A stretch of 64,000 nucleotides of DNA from Nemertoderma westbladi. Taxonomy: Eukaryota > Xenacoelomorpha > Nemertodermatida > Nemertodermatidae. The stretch is taken from NCBI GenBank assembly GCA_032718475.1, contig JAUCBJ010000358.1, positions 34,900-98,899 of the forward strand. Direction: 5' to 3'. A program made the translations under genes and the position numbers. Positions within the stretch are counted from its first letter, which is position 1. Each line of letters begins with the position of its first letter. This document shows, piece by piece, positions 14,089-25,766 of the stretch. The notes beneath the pieces are model-generated. The model was not told the DNA's origin, ran no database searches, and was given only the letters and a program-made list of their open reading frames with translations.

Positions 14089-17000
14089 AGAGTTCATCTA
14101 ACGTGCTTACCATCAAGGAAAATCTTTAACCCAACAGTCAGTTTATTTTTAAGAAAAAAAAAACAATTTTCCATTGTAATAGCGCGATTCTTGCGTCGAA
14201 TTTCCCCTGGGGAGGGATCCATTATGATTTCGTGGAAAGTAAAGTCCCCCCCACCCCCCCCATATCTAAACGGTTTATCTATTCTGAGAGTAAACTGCAT
14301 TCGCAATGACAGATTATGTTAGTTAAGCTAAAAAATTTGTGGAAAATACACGCAGAACGTGGCCAAGGAATACATTGTAATGCTGACTGTTTATAAATAG
14401 TAGGCAAGCAGCAAGGAATACATAGAAATATCACAAGCAGAAGCAGTGCAAGGTATCCTCCATCCAATATATGGGAATGGGATGAGGTTAGATAGGTAGA
14501 TACAATATAAATCGAGGATATTCTGATATTCATTAACATAACTTAGCAGCACGTAATATATATTTCTACGAATTGTTATGCGTTATATAATAAATATATT
14601 CTGCGAAGGATATCTATAAATGCTGTGTCTTGGACAATAGGAGTAATGATAACACGCATATAGATTGCTATATAGTATTTATTGTCTTATATATTTTTCA
14701 TGACAGGCGTGTCCCCAATAAAGTGTCGCATGAAAAATTTAATAAGAATTTCAAAAACTAGATATTATTATTCACATGTATTGTAGAGAATGTGAGGTCG
14801 CACAAACAGAAACTATATATGATTGAACAAATTGTAAGTCTCGTTAGCATCAAGAAAAACTAAAGACAGCTTAAGCACTAGCTAAGGTATAATATGATGC
14901 ACTGGGTGTTAAAACCAATTAACAAAGACACACACTAGGTATACTCCTTACTATGCTATTTAGCAACCAGGTCTTTAAATTTCTAAGGATAAAAACTTAA
15001 CTTTGTGCAACTAAAGAGAATTTATAATAAGTTAACACGATAAAATAACTTTAAAAACTTCAAAATACTACTATATATTAATTGATGGCTGTATCGGATA
15101 GACGAGCGTCTACTATTCTAAAACATACACGCCGTAATTGTATGATTGTCTGCATTTTAGAATAAACAGCGATTCCGTTATTATCCAGTAGTCCCGTCCC
15201 TTTAATAAGGATGGGAATACCATTTAAAAAAAGTGTAAAATAAATATTGTATTTCTGTTAATAGGTTTTTATAACAACTGGCGCATCTACGAGCTAGGTT
15301 CCCAGCATTTAGCTAAATTGAACAACTTATACAAAGCACAGAAAAACCTAAAAAAGCTTAAGCTAATGGTCGCAAAGTACAAGCCCCAAAAACTACATAC
15401 ATTAAAATTATCGACAATGTATTTTTGATTGAGTTTTGTTAATTTGTTAAGTTACATTATAATATAATATTAAATCTATGAAAATAAAATCCTGTTAACT
15501 TAAAGAAACACAACAAAAAAGTTCATCACTCATATTGTGAAGCTGCCAAACCAAAACATACTAAAATACAATCAATTTTTTAGTACTAATAACAACTTTA
15601 TTATATCGTATTTTAGTAGGCCTTACGCCAAATTGAATTAGAAAGTTACAGTTTACTTTTTCACGCATTTACACGTTCTAGAATTCCACAAAGAATAAAT
15701 TAAACTTACTGTATAAGTTAGTTACGGAACAAGTTACATTATGATGACAAAATGTGATATATCGTTAAATTAGTGGTACCCAAATAATAAAACAAAAAGT
15801 TAAAACTTAAATAACGTTTCAAGTTCAAAAGTATAATTATAGCTAAGTATGAAATGTAAGTATAAGTGAGTATGAAACACAGACGTGCAAAAACAGGTAT
15901 TTATATATATTTTATATCAGTTATTAGATGCCAAAGGAGAAAACCACAAAAATGGATCTAAGTTAAGTACAAGCGTTGGGACCGCACTTACCAATAAAAT
16001 AAAAGTAAAGGAAATACAGAAAATGTTAATAAACTAAATATTACTACTACGCTGGTTATTTAATATATATATATTTATATATTTATTATATTAATGCCAC
16101 ATCTGAATATTTCAATCTCTCCCAATTTACTAAAGAACTTCACCACTAAAATAGTAGTTTAATGATTAAATTTCACGAATATTCGAAGTCAATATGTATA
16201 AGGACACATTTTCTCTGCAAATACAACATAGGGAATTTATAATTCACGAGAATGGGGGAACTCTATATGCGGTAAAATAAATATATATTTGATTGTGAAG
16301 TGAGAATTTAGGCAATAACAGTTCAAAATTAAATAAAATACGTCATTTCAACATAATAATACATCAAAACAGAAATTATATTTTCATACTCAAAATATTA
16401 TGCATAACGTTTTCTAAAACTAAAAGGTATTTAAGCACAAACAATTATTAGCGCTTTTACGAAAGGGGGGAGGGGGGGGGGGGGGGATAACATTACAATG
16501 GCCCACCACTTAAATGAAGCTGATAGATTATATTTTCTAATTTTCTAATTCGTTTAAAACAAATTTGACTTTTTTAATCTCAATACCGAAAATAATTAGC
16601 GGCAGGTCCTGATACATTATAATTGCTTTGTATAATGTTTTATAATTAATAACAAATAATCACGTTTAAATTCAGTATTTAATAAGCTCAAATCCATTGC
16701 GGCATGCAATTATTCAAACTCTATCAGAAAAGAGGGGATCTTTCATATGGGGAATACTAAATGTACAAAGCGGAATTCAAGTCCCGGGAATGTATTAAAT
16801 ACAATTTCTTAATTTGCTGCAACCCCTGGCAAAGCGATAGCAATTACAAAAACAATGAAAGTTTACGCGATAATGTTTCAGTCAAACAGCTTATATACCA
16901 ATGAATACGGTTAATTAGTTTAAAAAAATCTTGGTGCGAAGCTAGTTTAGTTTCCAATGGGCAGAGAATGACTGATGCAGCAAATATAATTCAAACTCAA

Positions 17001-17150
17001 ATAAACAGAACACACATACACAAAACTTATACTACTTCCCACAGAAGCTACACATCTCAGTATTGTACTAATAAAACACGACATTGAATCACTTCTAATA
17101 AATTAAAACGCAATATATAATAAAACAATTAATATAAAGACGAACAACTA
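14089..17150. other. AT-rich gene-free stretch downstream of the ATPase gene
   Basis: About 3 kb of AT-rich sequence with no recognisable gene. A G-rich tract (G6-A-G15) lies at 16465-16486. The rightmost part probably borders the 3'UTR of the minus-strand ATPase gene. Confidence 0.5.
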
Positions 17151-17153
17151 GGA

Positions 17154-17174
17154 TTTATTCGCTTTGTATTTATT
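17154..17174 (-). other. Candidate polyadenylation signals of the Na+/K+-ATPase gene
   Basis: Two AATAAA hexamers on the minus strand (17159-17154 and 17174-17169), about 140-160 bp past the stop codon. They are a plausible 3' end for the ATPase transcript. Inferred from position and motif only. Confidence 0.45.
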
Positions 17175-17311
17175 GAGAACAAATTATCGCCTAAAGGTGC
17201 AAAAAACACTAAAACTGTATTTGGCGAGACGCGCCACGCGTTGTAACTGCCACCCCATTACGCTTGTCTCGCCTCCTATATGTTCGATCTATCACCAATG
17301 CAATTACGGAT

Positions 17312-20300
17312 CTAGTAATAAGTTTCTTCTTCTACGAAACCACCGGGGTACTTCCTTAGCAGATAACGCCTCCCCTCGTCGTAGATCCAAATAACTATCA
17401 TGAATGGCATCGCCGGCAGCCACCACTCCGCGTTCAGGGGGTACATACGCAAACCTTTATCGAGCCCGGGGGTGTAACTCATGATCGCCGCGAGCGAGGT
17501 CTCAAAGAGGATACCCAGAAGGAGGATCTTGTTGGAGAAGAGGCCTTGCGTGTAGAGGGAGTTGCGTCGCGTCTTGCAGATGATAACGTCGGCCCATTGC
17601 ACGATCACGATGGATACAAAGAACGCCGTGTGACAGGTGTACTCGAGGATCTTACGCTGGCTGTAGGCCCACTCCTGCCCGAAGGAATCTACCACGGAAT
17701 CGTTGTAAGTGTCGTCCCACTCCTTCCGGAGGCCCACGATTCTCCCTGGAAAGAACCCGTTCGACGATAAGATGACGATGTAGGTAAAGAATCCAGCGCT
17801 CGCTTGCATCATCCCGATCTGGCCGTAGGAGACGGAGATGAGGCGTTGGTTGACGAGCTTGTCGTACAGGGGGTCGCGCGGCATTCGCTTCATGATGTCG
17901 CTCTCGGCGGGTTCGTATGCGAGAGAGATGGCGGGGAAGAGATCGGTACCGAGATCGATACACAGGATGGTGACGGTGCCCAACGGTAACGGAATGTCGA
18001 TCAGCATGAACATGAGGAAGGGAGCGATCTCGGGGATGTTGGAGGTGAGCGTGTACGCGATGGATTTCTTTAAGTTGTCGAATATTAAACGACCTTCTTC
18101 CACACCGGTGACGATAGAAGCGAAATTGTCGTCAAGAAGGATCATGTCGGCTGCTTGTTTGGAAACATCGCTCCCCGCGATCCCCATAGCAACCCCGATA
18201 TCGGCTTTCTTCAGCGCCGGGGAGTCGTTCACTCCATCCCCGGTGACGGCTACGATCATCCCCTGGCGTTGGCAACCTTCCACGATGATGAGCTTCTGTT
18301 GGGGCGAGGTCCGAGCGAACACGATCTCCCGATGGTAGTGGATGATCTCGTCCATCCCCTCGTCCGTCACGGAGAGCAGCTCGGAGCCGTGGATAACGAT
18401 CGCTTGCGCGTCACGCGGGTTCACCTCGTCGATACGACAACCCAAACGGATCGCGATGTCCTCGACGGTCTCCATTCCGTCGGAAATAATTCCGACGCTC
18501 TTGGCGATGGCCTTCGCCGTGATGGGGTGATCGCCGGTGACCATAATGACCTTAATGCCGGCGCTGCGGCACTTGTTTACAGCATCAGGGACAGCAGCTC
18601 GCGGCGGGTCAATCATCGACATCAACCCGGTGAAGCAGAGGTTGTCCAGCGGGAAGTTAGGATCGTCCGAGTTGAAATCGAACCCCCTGGGGAACTCATC
18701 GGCCGGGAGGAACATCTGACAGAAGCCGAGAACCCGTTCCCCCATCCCGCCCAACTCCATATAAGCGGCGTTGAATTGTTCCTTGTAGGAATCATCTAGC
18801 GGGAGAATCTTGCCGTCTATCAGTATTGTGCTGCACCGATCGAGGATTCTCTCTGGGGCTCCCTAGAGTACAAGAGATACGTGTGGCTGCGGTCTGGATG
18901 CGGCCATTAATTATACCGGTACAATCTACCAACAAACAATAGAACACAAACGACATTGAGTGAGGCGGTATATTATTGTTCAACATTAAATATAAAATAT
19001 CCTCAATAAAAAGTCGGTATTTTGACTACAAAAACATAATTAAATTAAATCTATTCAATAGGCCTACAATATTCCGAATTACATCGATGTACCGTAATTA
19101 CCTTCATTAGAATAACGCAAAAACAAAAAATCTACTGTTTAGTAGAAACTGACAAAAATATAACGCGTATAAACACAACATTCAAATAAACAACCGAATC
19201 TAACAAACAAACATTAGGATAAACAATAAACGGTAGGCATATACCCGGATATCTACAGCACATGTTATAATAATAATAGTATAACTTACCTTCATCACAA
19301 GTAAATGCCTGTTCTCATTAGGGTCGTCGATCTCGTGAATAGAAACCTGATACTTATTGGAGGAATTAAAGGGAATCTCGGCGACCTTTACGTTGGCCTG
19401 TCTCATCGCCATTACCGAACCCATCGACAACTCGACGCACTTGAGCAAGGCGGACTCGGAAGCGTCGCCGGTGGTCTCGCGTTTCAGAACCGGGAGGTTG
19501 TCCTGCCCGGGACGGAACTCGGCGCGGTTGCACAACGCCGCGATCCGGGACAGGGCCACCCATCCGGACGCCGTCTTGTCGTAGCCGGCCCCGCTCTGGT
19601 CCTCGGTGGTGTCCGCCTCGATGACCCGCAGGTCGTACCACATGTGGGCCACCGTCATCCGATTCTGCGTCAAGGTCCCCGTCTTATCGGAGCAGATCGT
19701 AGAGGTGCTGCCCAACGTCTCAACGGCTTCCAGATTCTTCACCAAACAATTCTTGGAGGCCATCCGCTTAGCGGTGAGTGTCAGACAGACGGTAACGGTG
19801 GCTAGGAGACCTTCAGGTACGTTGGCCACGATGATACCGATGAGAAAGACAACGGCCTCGATTAGCGTGTACTGCCGTACGAGGGCGAGAATGAAGAAGG
19901 TGACCCCGAGGAACACTGCGACGCCGGTGATGATGTGAATGAAGTGAGCGATCTCGCGGGCGATGGGAGTGGTGCCGACGCTGAGCCCGGAAGCGAGGTT
20001 GGCGATACGGCCCATCACGGTGCGATCCCCGATGTTGATTACGATGCCGCGACCGGTGCCCTCCACGCAGTTGGTCGAGAAGAACGCGAGGTTCTTGGTC
20101 TCCAAGGGGTTCTGGTTGGTCAACTCGGGGCCTCGGGACTGCGCCTCCGACTCGCCGGTGAGCGACGAGTTGTCCACTTTCATCTGACGCGCCTCGACTA
20201 TCCGCACGTCCGCGGGGATCCGGTCGCCGAACTTGAACTCGACGAGGTCGCCCACGCAGAGATTCCGCGCGAGCATACTCAACTTCTGACCCTCCCGGAT

Positions 20301-20825
20301 GCACAAGGCCTCCTGCGGGACCATGGACTTGAAGGAATCCATGATCCGCGCCGATTTGGCCTCCTGGAAATACGCGAAACATCCGGTGATGATGACGACA
20401 ACAGCGAGAACGATCCCGAGGTAGAGATTGTCCTCGTTGGGGTCGTCGCTTTTATTGATGATCTCGATGCTGTAGGCGAGGAAGCAGAGGATGGAACCGA
20501 TCCACAGTAAGGTAGAGAACCCACCGAACAACTGCTTGCAGAACTTAACCCACTCTGGTGTGGTTTTGGGGGGAGTTAATTCGTTAGGACCGTCTCGTTC
20601 GAAGTTTTCTTGCGCTTTTGCGACGGATAAACCTGTGGTTGCATTCGTTTCGAACTTGGCGCAAACCTCCTCGATGCTCATCTTGTGTTCCTCCACAACC
20701 ATCTCTTTCTTCAACTCCGCCAAATCCATCTTTTTTTGCTTCTTCTTGCTGATCTTCCCCTTCGATGGGGAGACATTGTCAGCATTCGCGGCATCTTCCA
20801 CACTATAAGCGTTTGTCTTACTCAT
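17312..20825 (-). CDS. Na+/K+-ATPase alpha subunit (P-type ATPase, class IIC), two coding exons
   Basis: Catalytic subunit of the plasma-membrane sodium pump, exchanging 3 Na+ for 2 K+ per ATP. Exon A is 20825-19290 (512 codons from the methionine of MSKTN), the intron is 19289-18863, and exon B is 18862-17312 (516 codons plus TAG), joining in phase 0 as VMK|GAPERI. The total of 1028 residues fits the family. Visible motifs: TGES at 223-226 (A domain), VPEGL at 336-340 (M4 cation site), the phosphorylated Asp380 in [15 protein letters not shown] at 719-726, NIPEIAPF in M5, DLGTDLFPA in M6, and the family-typical C-terminal ETYY. Exon GC is visibly higher than the flanks. The start was chosen because upstream in-frame codons lie behind a strong acceptor (TTTTCCTAG|GATGAG) and do not resemble the family. 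Na+/K+ rather than H+/K+ type is inferred from overall resemblance. No frame damage is seen. Confidence 0.96.
18863..19289 (-). other. Intron of the Na+/K+-ATPase gene
   Basis: Minus-strand donor ATGAAG|GTAAGT at 19290/19289 and acceptor TTGTACTCTAG|GGAGCC at 18863/18862. It is 427 bp, AT-rich and phase 0. Both borders are canonical, and the join restores the conserved VMKGAPERI segment of P-type ATPases. Confidence 0.93.
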
Positions 20826-20834
20826 CCTAGGAAA
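20824..20834 (-). other. Splice (or spliced-leader) acceptor abutting the ATPase start codon
   Basis: On the minus strand TATCTTTTCCTAG is followed by G and then ATGAG, so the ATG begins one base after the acceptor. The 5'UTR must lie in an upstream exon or be supplied by a trans-spliced leader. The sequence alone cannot decide between them. Confidence 0.6.
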
Positions 20835-21477
20835 AGATATTATAAATACAATAAATACCGGAATATAATTACCATACCAGCATACCATCAAGTATGGCAA
20901 GAGTATTAATTGTTGTTGCCAAATTGATTCATCATTTGTTTAGGCCTAAAAAATGTTAAAAAATATATAATAATTAAAATGTGATATATGATGTCCATGT
21001 CCATGAAAAATAAGGAATTGATATAAACAAAACAAATTATATATATACCGTAACGCAATACCGCGGTATATAAACGCTGTCCGCCCAGGCGGTTCAACAA
21101 CAATAACTATTTATTTTACAAAAAGAAGGTAAAATTTTTTTGTCCGACTTAATAATTCGCATTTTCGAGGAATAATTAAAGCAAATGCTTTTAATGCTTT
21201 CAATGCCTTTACTATTTCGAGGACATGCGGATAATAAAGAAGATAAAAAATACTTTCATTTTGTAAAAGATGTAGTTTTCTTAAAAATATTCCCTTTTCA
21301 ATTAGAAGTTTAACGTAGACCTAACAAAGTTATCGCAAATTTGATGACTATTCACCATTGGTAATTTAATAATACTAGCTATACGGTATTTCATTCCGCA
21401 CTTTACATTGATAGGAATAGGTCTGGCAGCGTTATAGTGAACTGTAGGTTATCATACTGATGTGACATATTGCCCGC
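20835..21477. other. Upstream region of the ATPase gene
   Basis: AT-rich and non-repetitive. It may hold the promoter and 5' non-coding exon, but I cannot identify either. Confidence 0.4.
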
Positions 21478-21640
21478 GTGTCGTACTGTATGTACAAGGG
21501 CAATATACCATACGTGTCGTACTGTACAAGGGCAATATACCATACGTGTCGTACTGATGTACAAGGGCAATATACCATACGTGTCGTACTGATGTACAAG
21601 GGCAATATACCATACGTGTCGTACTGTACAAGGGCAATAA
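21478..21640. repeat. ~32-bp tandem repeat, five copies
   Basis: Units read CGTGTCGTACTG(AT), then GTACAAGGGCAATATACCAT. Units differ by a 2-4 bp length variant (TGTACAAG, TGATGTACAAG, TGTATGTACAAG). Short open frames across it are artefacts. Confidence 0.9.
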
Positions 21641-21754
21641 TTCGTGAATGGTATAAGATATTGTAATAAATGTACTGCCATTGGCCCGGAATTAGGTATT
21701 GAAACCTATTATGTATTGAAACCTAATAACTGTCTAAAGATTTATTCATTTTCA

Positions 21755-23511
21755 TTTATCACTAGGGATGTCCCGGAATTCCGTTCCGGCCGGAATTCCG
21801 GCGGTTTTTGCCCGATTCCGGTTCCGGCCGGAATTGCCGGAATGGGGTCAATTCCGGCCGGAATTTTACCGGAATTACCAGTTTCCTAAGTAGTTTGATA
21901 GTTGCCAATTAGTTTGTTAAATTATTATCAAAATTTATATATTTTTTTAACATATACTTCCAACTAGTGTTTAAGATGCTGTACTTGTCAACACTTGTAA
22001 AAAAAAAGTAAAGAAGTAAAGTTTCTTCGGCCGTTAGCTTAGAGCTACCATTTAAGGATGCAAGGCGGAGGGAGATAGAGATACCCCATTCTAGCCACTT
22101 CAAATCATTCGTACCGAAAAAAAAAACTGCCGTAGCCCATGCGAGGTTCGAACCCACAACCTCCAGAGAGACGGGAATTCAATGCAACCACTACACCAAG
22201 GTGGAACCTAATGAACCTGTAACGAGGGACAATTTACTGCCACCCCCTTTTTTTTAAGTCAATTTAGTCTTGATGGGTATGCACCACATTTCCAAAAAAT
22301 TGTCACCTGACAACTGTTTTTAGAACGTCAAAATTACACCTCCCTTGCTCCACTGGTAACACATAAGTCAAAAGCCATTTGTTAAAAAATATAAGATGAG
22401 TCACACATTTACAAAATATTTCTATACCCAAAGGTATCAATCCAGGCTTTCAGCATGCCATTAAGTTATGAGTCGTTTGTCAAAAAAAGATGTAACATGG
22501 GACATAATCACTTTCGCTCATAAGTCGTTACTTACGATTTACCAGTAGAGTGGAGACGAACCCATTGAAACGAACGTGTTGGTGTTCCATAATATATTTC
22601 GACTTACGACATATGACTTACCAGTGAAGCATGGGCCTTAAAGAGTGGTTTAACAATTTGCTTATAATATAATGTATTTTAGATTGATTTACATTATTTT
22701 ACTTTGCTATAATTATTAAATAATATGATAATATTAATATTGGTATTGTCCAACTCCAACACAACATAGGATTACCCCTAAAGCTTTGCAGCTTATTTCC
22801 AAGGGGGTCCTTCATGTAACTTGGTTACAAATACAATATTACACTTACACAAATACACTAGGCTATCCTAAATCTAATATAAAATGTTATTACACTAGGT
22901 ACAGGTCCTGCGTCTTTAGTTCCTGCAAGTGTGGTCGTTGGCGACGTTGAGTCATGCGTCAATATTCCCTGCGTCGTAGGTGCTGCATATAATAGAGTAT
23001 GTTTATTTATATTTACAGCAAAGCTATTTCTTACCAGAAATCTATTTATTCCCAGCAAAATTAAACTGTAAGATGTACTATTAACTCTCGTTTATTATTC
23101 TGATTCGAATAACTTGGCTCCTTTCCATAAACGACACCAGGATATTGCACTAAACAAACGACCCAAAGTCGCGAAACCAGGAAACCCAAAACCTCTGGTC
23201 AACGTAGGTTTTTAGGTATGAGCCTAAAAACCTAACTTTTGGCCAACGATATAGGTTTTTAAAAAAACAATGATATTGAATTCCCTGTCGTATAAGGCCG
23301 AAGTACCCCCCCTCCCGTCCTCATAATGGGCCGTAATGTGCCAAAATTCATTTATTTCACAAAAAAAATATAAGGTTTCATGGGTCATTTAGTGTATTTC
23401 ACTAATTTATACAAAATTCCGGTTCCGGCCGGAATATTCCGGCATGTTGAATTCCGGTTCCGGTTCCGGCCGGAATCCAAATATCGATTCCGGGACATCC
23501 CTATTTATCAC
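21755..23511. mobile_element. hAT-type non-autonomous DNA transposon with 8-bp target duplication
   Basis: The element is 21763-23503 (1741 bp). The left end TAGGGATGTCCCGGAAT matches the inverted right end (ATTCCGGGACATCCCTA). It is flanked by a perfect 8-bp direct repeat TTTATCAC (21755-21762 and 23504-23511). Both ends are crowded with GGCCGGAATTCCGG subterminal repeats. An 8-bp target duplication with TAGGG-type ends is typical of hAT elements. No transposase frame is present, so it would depend on an enzyme in trans. A tRNA-derived SINE is nested inside (21990-22210). Confidence 0.88.
21990..22210 (-). mobile_element. tRNA-derived SINE nested in the hAT element
   Basis: On the minus strand the sequence from about 22205 carries an A-box (TGGTGTAGTGG) and, about 40 bases on, a B-box (GGTTCGAACCT), as in a tRNA-type RNA polymerase III promoter. 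A roughly 140-bp tRNA-unrelated body and a T-rich tail follow. The length and split-promoter spacing fit a SINE rather than a functional tRNA, since the arms cannot form a full cloverleaf as far as I can see. Confidence 0.65.
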
Positions 23512-25766
23512 CATTCACAAGCATATCAAAATCCCCCCTTTTGGTGATAACTAACAACTTGTAATTCTAGTAGAACGCATATTGAATTGATATATTAGGT
23601 AAAATCGATCCGCAATACATCCTCCAAAATAAGTGTGGCGTGATTAGCGTGTCTACATATTGCACAAAATATATGCTTTATGTGAACTGAACATGTATTT
23701 TATATCAAGGTAGTAGGTTTTTTAAGCTGAGCTGACTGATCTGATATATCCTTTTTGTTTAGTAAGTAACTGATAAAAAATATATAACCACACCACTCCT
23801 GCTTTGAAGGTGTTTGTGTCTTTGTTTACCAGACCAGTACCACCACTAACTAAATGATTGTGATTCGAATTAACCTAATATGAATGCAAGACACTAAGAT
23901 AAGATAGTATTAGTAAAAGTTTGTTTTGTGCTCTAAGTGCAAGTTAAGTGCTTTGTGAGTCGAAGTGCATTATGTAGATTGTCGACTAGCAGACTAGTAC
24001 CGGTACTTAACAATTATGGTGTAGTATCGTAGTATTTATTCATCGCTTTATAACATGGGTCAAAATCCTTACTTAATCATTATCAATAATATAATATGTG
24101 TGTGTAGTTTTAATTCATTACTTGATAGCATGTCGAACTACTTGCTTAATGATTATCAATAATATACAGATATTTATTTACACATATATATTACTGTTTC
24201 GATTTGAAAATATGAATTTTTAGATAAATTTTCAACTTTTTCATCACAAGTCAAAATAATAATCGCTTAGAGTCGGGTTAAACTTCAAATGAGAATGATA
24301 TTAATATATTCTTGTAATATGAATATGCATATATATATATATATAATGCAACTGCAATGCAGCATGCCGAAAAAGATATGAAACACATCTCCTTATTCTC
24401 TGCATCACTGTATTATTACATTACACGATTTCGTATTTTCAATAAAACTATTACTAACTTGAATAATGAAAGAATCGACACTTAGGAAACTTTGCCAAGA
24501 AGTATTATTGGAATTGCACAAAGGAGAATCACCAGACAGCCAGATGCCACAATCCAGTGGAATTGGTGTCCTGCGTGGACCGACCCAATGAATAAGGAAA
24601 TAAATATCAACTGAAAAATAAAATGTATGTGAGTGTAGCGGGTGGCACTCGAGAAGGAGTAGCGGTACAGTAATTAGGATCGAGTGTAGGTAGGTATAGG
24701 TAGGATGGCAGATAGGTAAGGTAAGGTATCGTACTGTAGTAGGAGTGGAGTAGGCTATAAACTAATATTTAATGAATTTATAGCTATATAGGTACCGTAA
24801 GCGGTAGCCCTAATATAAACATGACTTTGGTTAATTTAACGATATTTTTGATTATATTAGAATGTAGCAGCTGAATAAATGATAAATTCGCCAATGACGA
24901 CGGACACACGGACAGGAATACAGTCGGTGCATTTTTTATTCGACCAAGTGGCTTGGAAATATCTGGGAAGAAGCCTTAATTTAGTGTACCGGTAGGTATT
25001 GTTATTGGAAACTGCAGTACATGTACTGTCAAAATTTGTTGATTCAATTAGTCAATCCCATAGCATTCTTGTTTATCCAAATTCCTGTCTTTTCTTTCAA
25101 ACTATATTACATTATTGACTTGCATGGCATACTTTTTCAAGTAAATTTAACATATAGGAATACTAGGCCTATACAATCTCACTATTTACAGATTTGGCAG
25201 GATTTAGAGAATCACTGTAAATTCTTTGTGGATCCTTTATATATACGCTACTGATACTGGTACCGGTACTTGACATGTTTTTGATACGCTTATTCCTATA
25301 AAAAAGTTTAAAACGTAAAATAAAATTATGAATACCGGTAACTTAGTCTTGGTTATTCACACAATAGTAGAGAAGGAAAAATGATGTAAGCTACCGGCAG
25401 ATCGGTACCGGTATTTCAGTACCAGTATTTACAATTTACTGATTGATTATATATGTAGGCGATATACTTGCTATAGAGGTAGACTGAAAATAACTTACCT
25501 AATTGTCATTTAGGAGGAATCAGGCACCCAGGAGACTATGTCTGTATGTAAACTGTTAATTAATCATAAGATCGAATATATAATTCTATAATTCCATTTA
25601 TCAGTTTATTGCTCTACCAGTTGCTACGAGTTTTTGTACCGTTTCTTCACAGTTTTGGTAGTTAAAGTAGGCAGCAAGGTCTAATAATTATCAGATCATA
25701 GGCTATCAAATCAGTTAATGACAAATATATGTATAAGACAGTAGAAGGGGCGTATATATACACATA
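23512..25766. other. AT-rich gene-free stretch
   Basis: No recognisable gene, RNA or transposon. Many copies of the 6-mer ACCGGT and a short (TA)n run near 24330 are the only notable features. Confidence 0.5.

Noticed and set aside
17546-20808. Numerous opposite-strand frames over the Na+/K+-ATPase exons
   Set aside because: Shadows of GC-rich conserved coding sequence on the minus strand.
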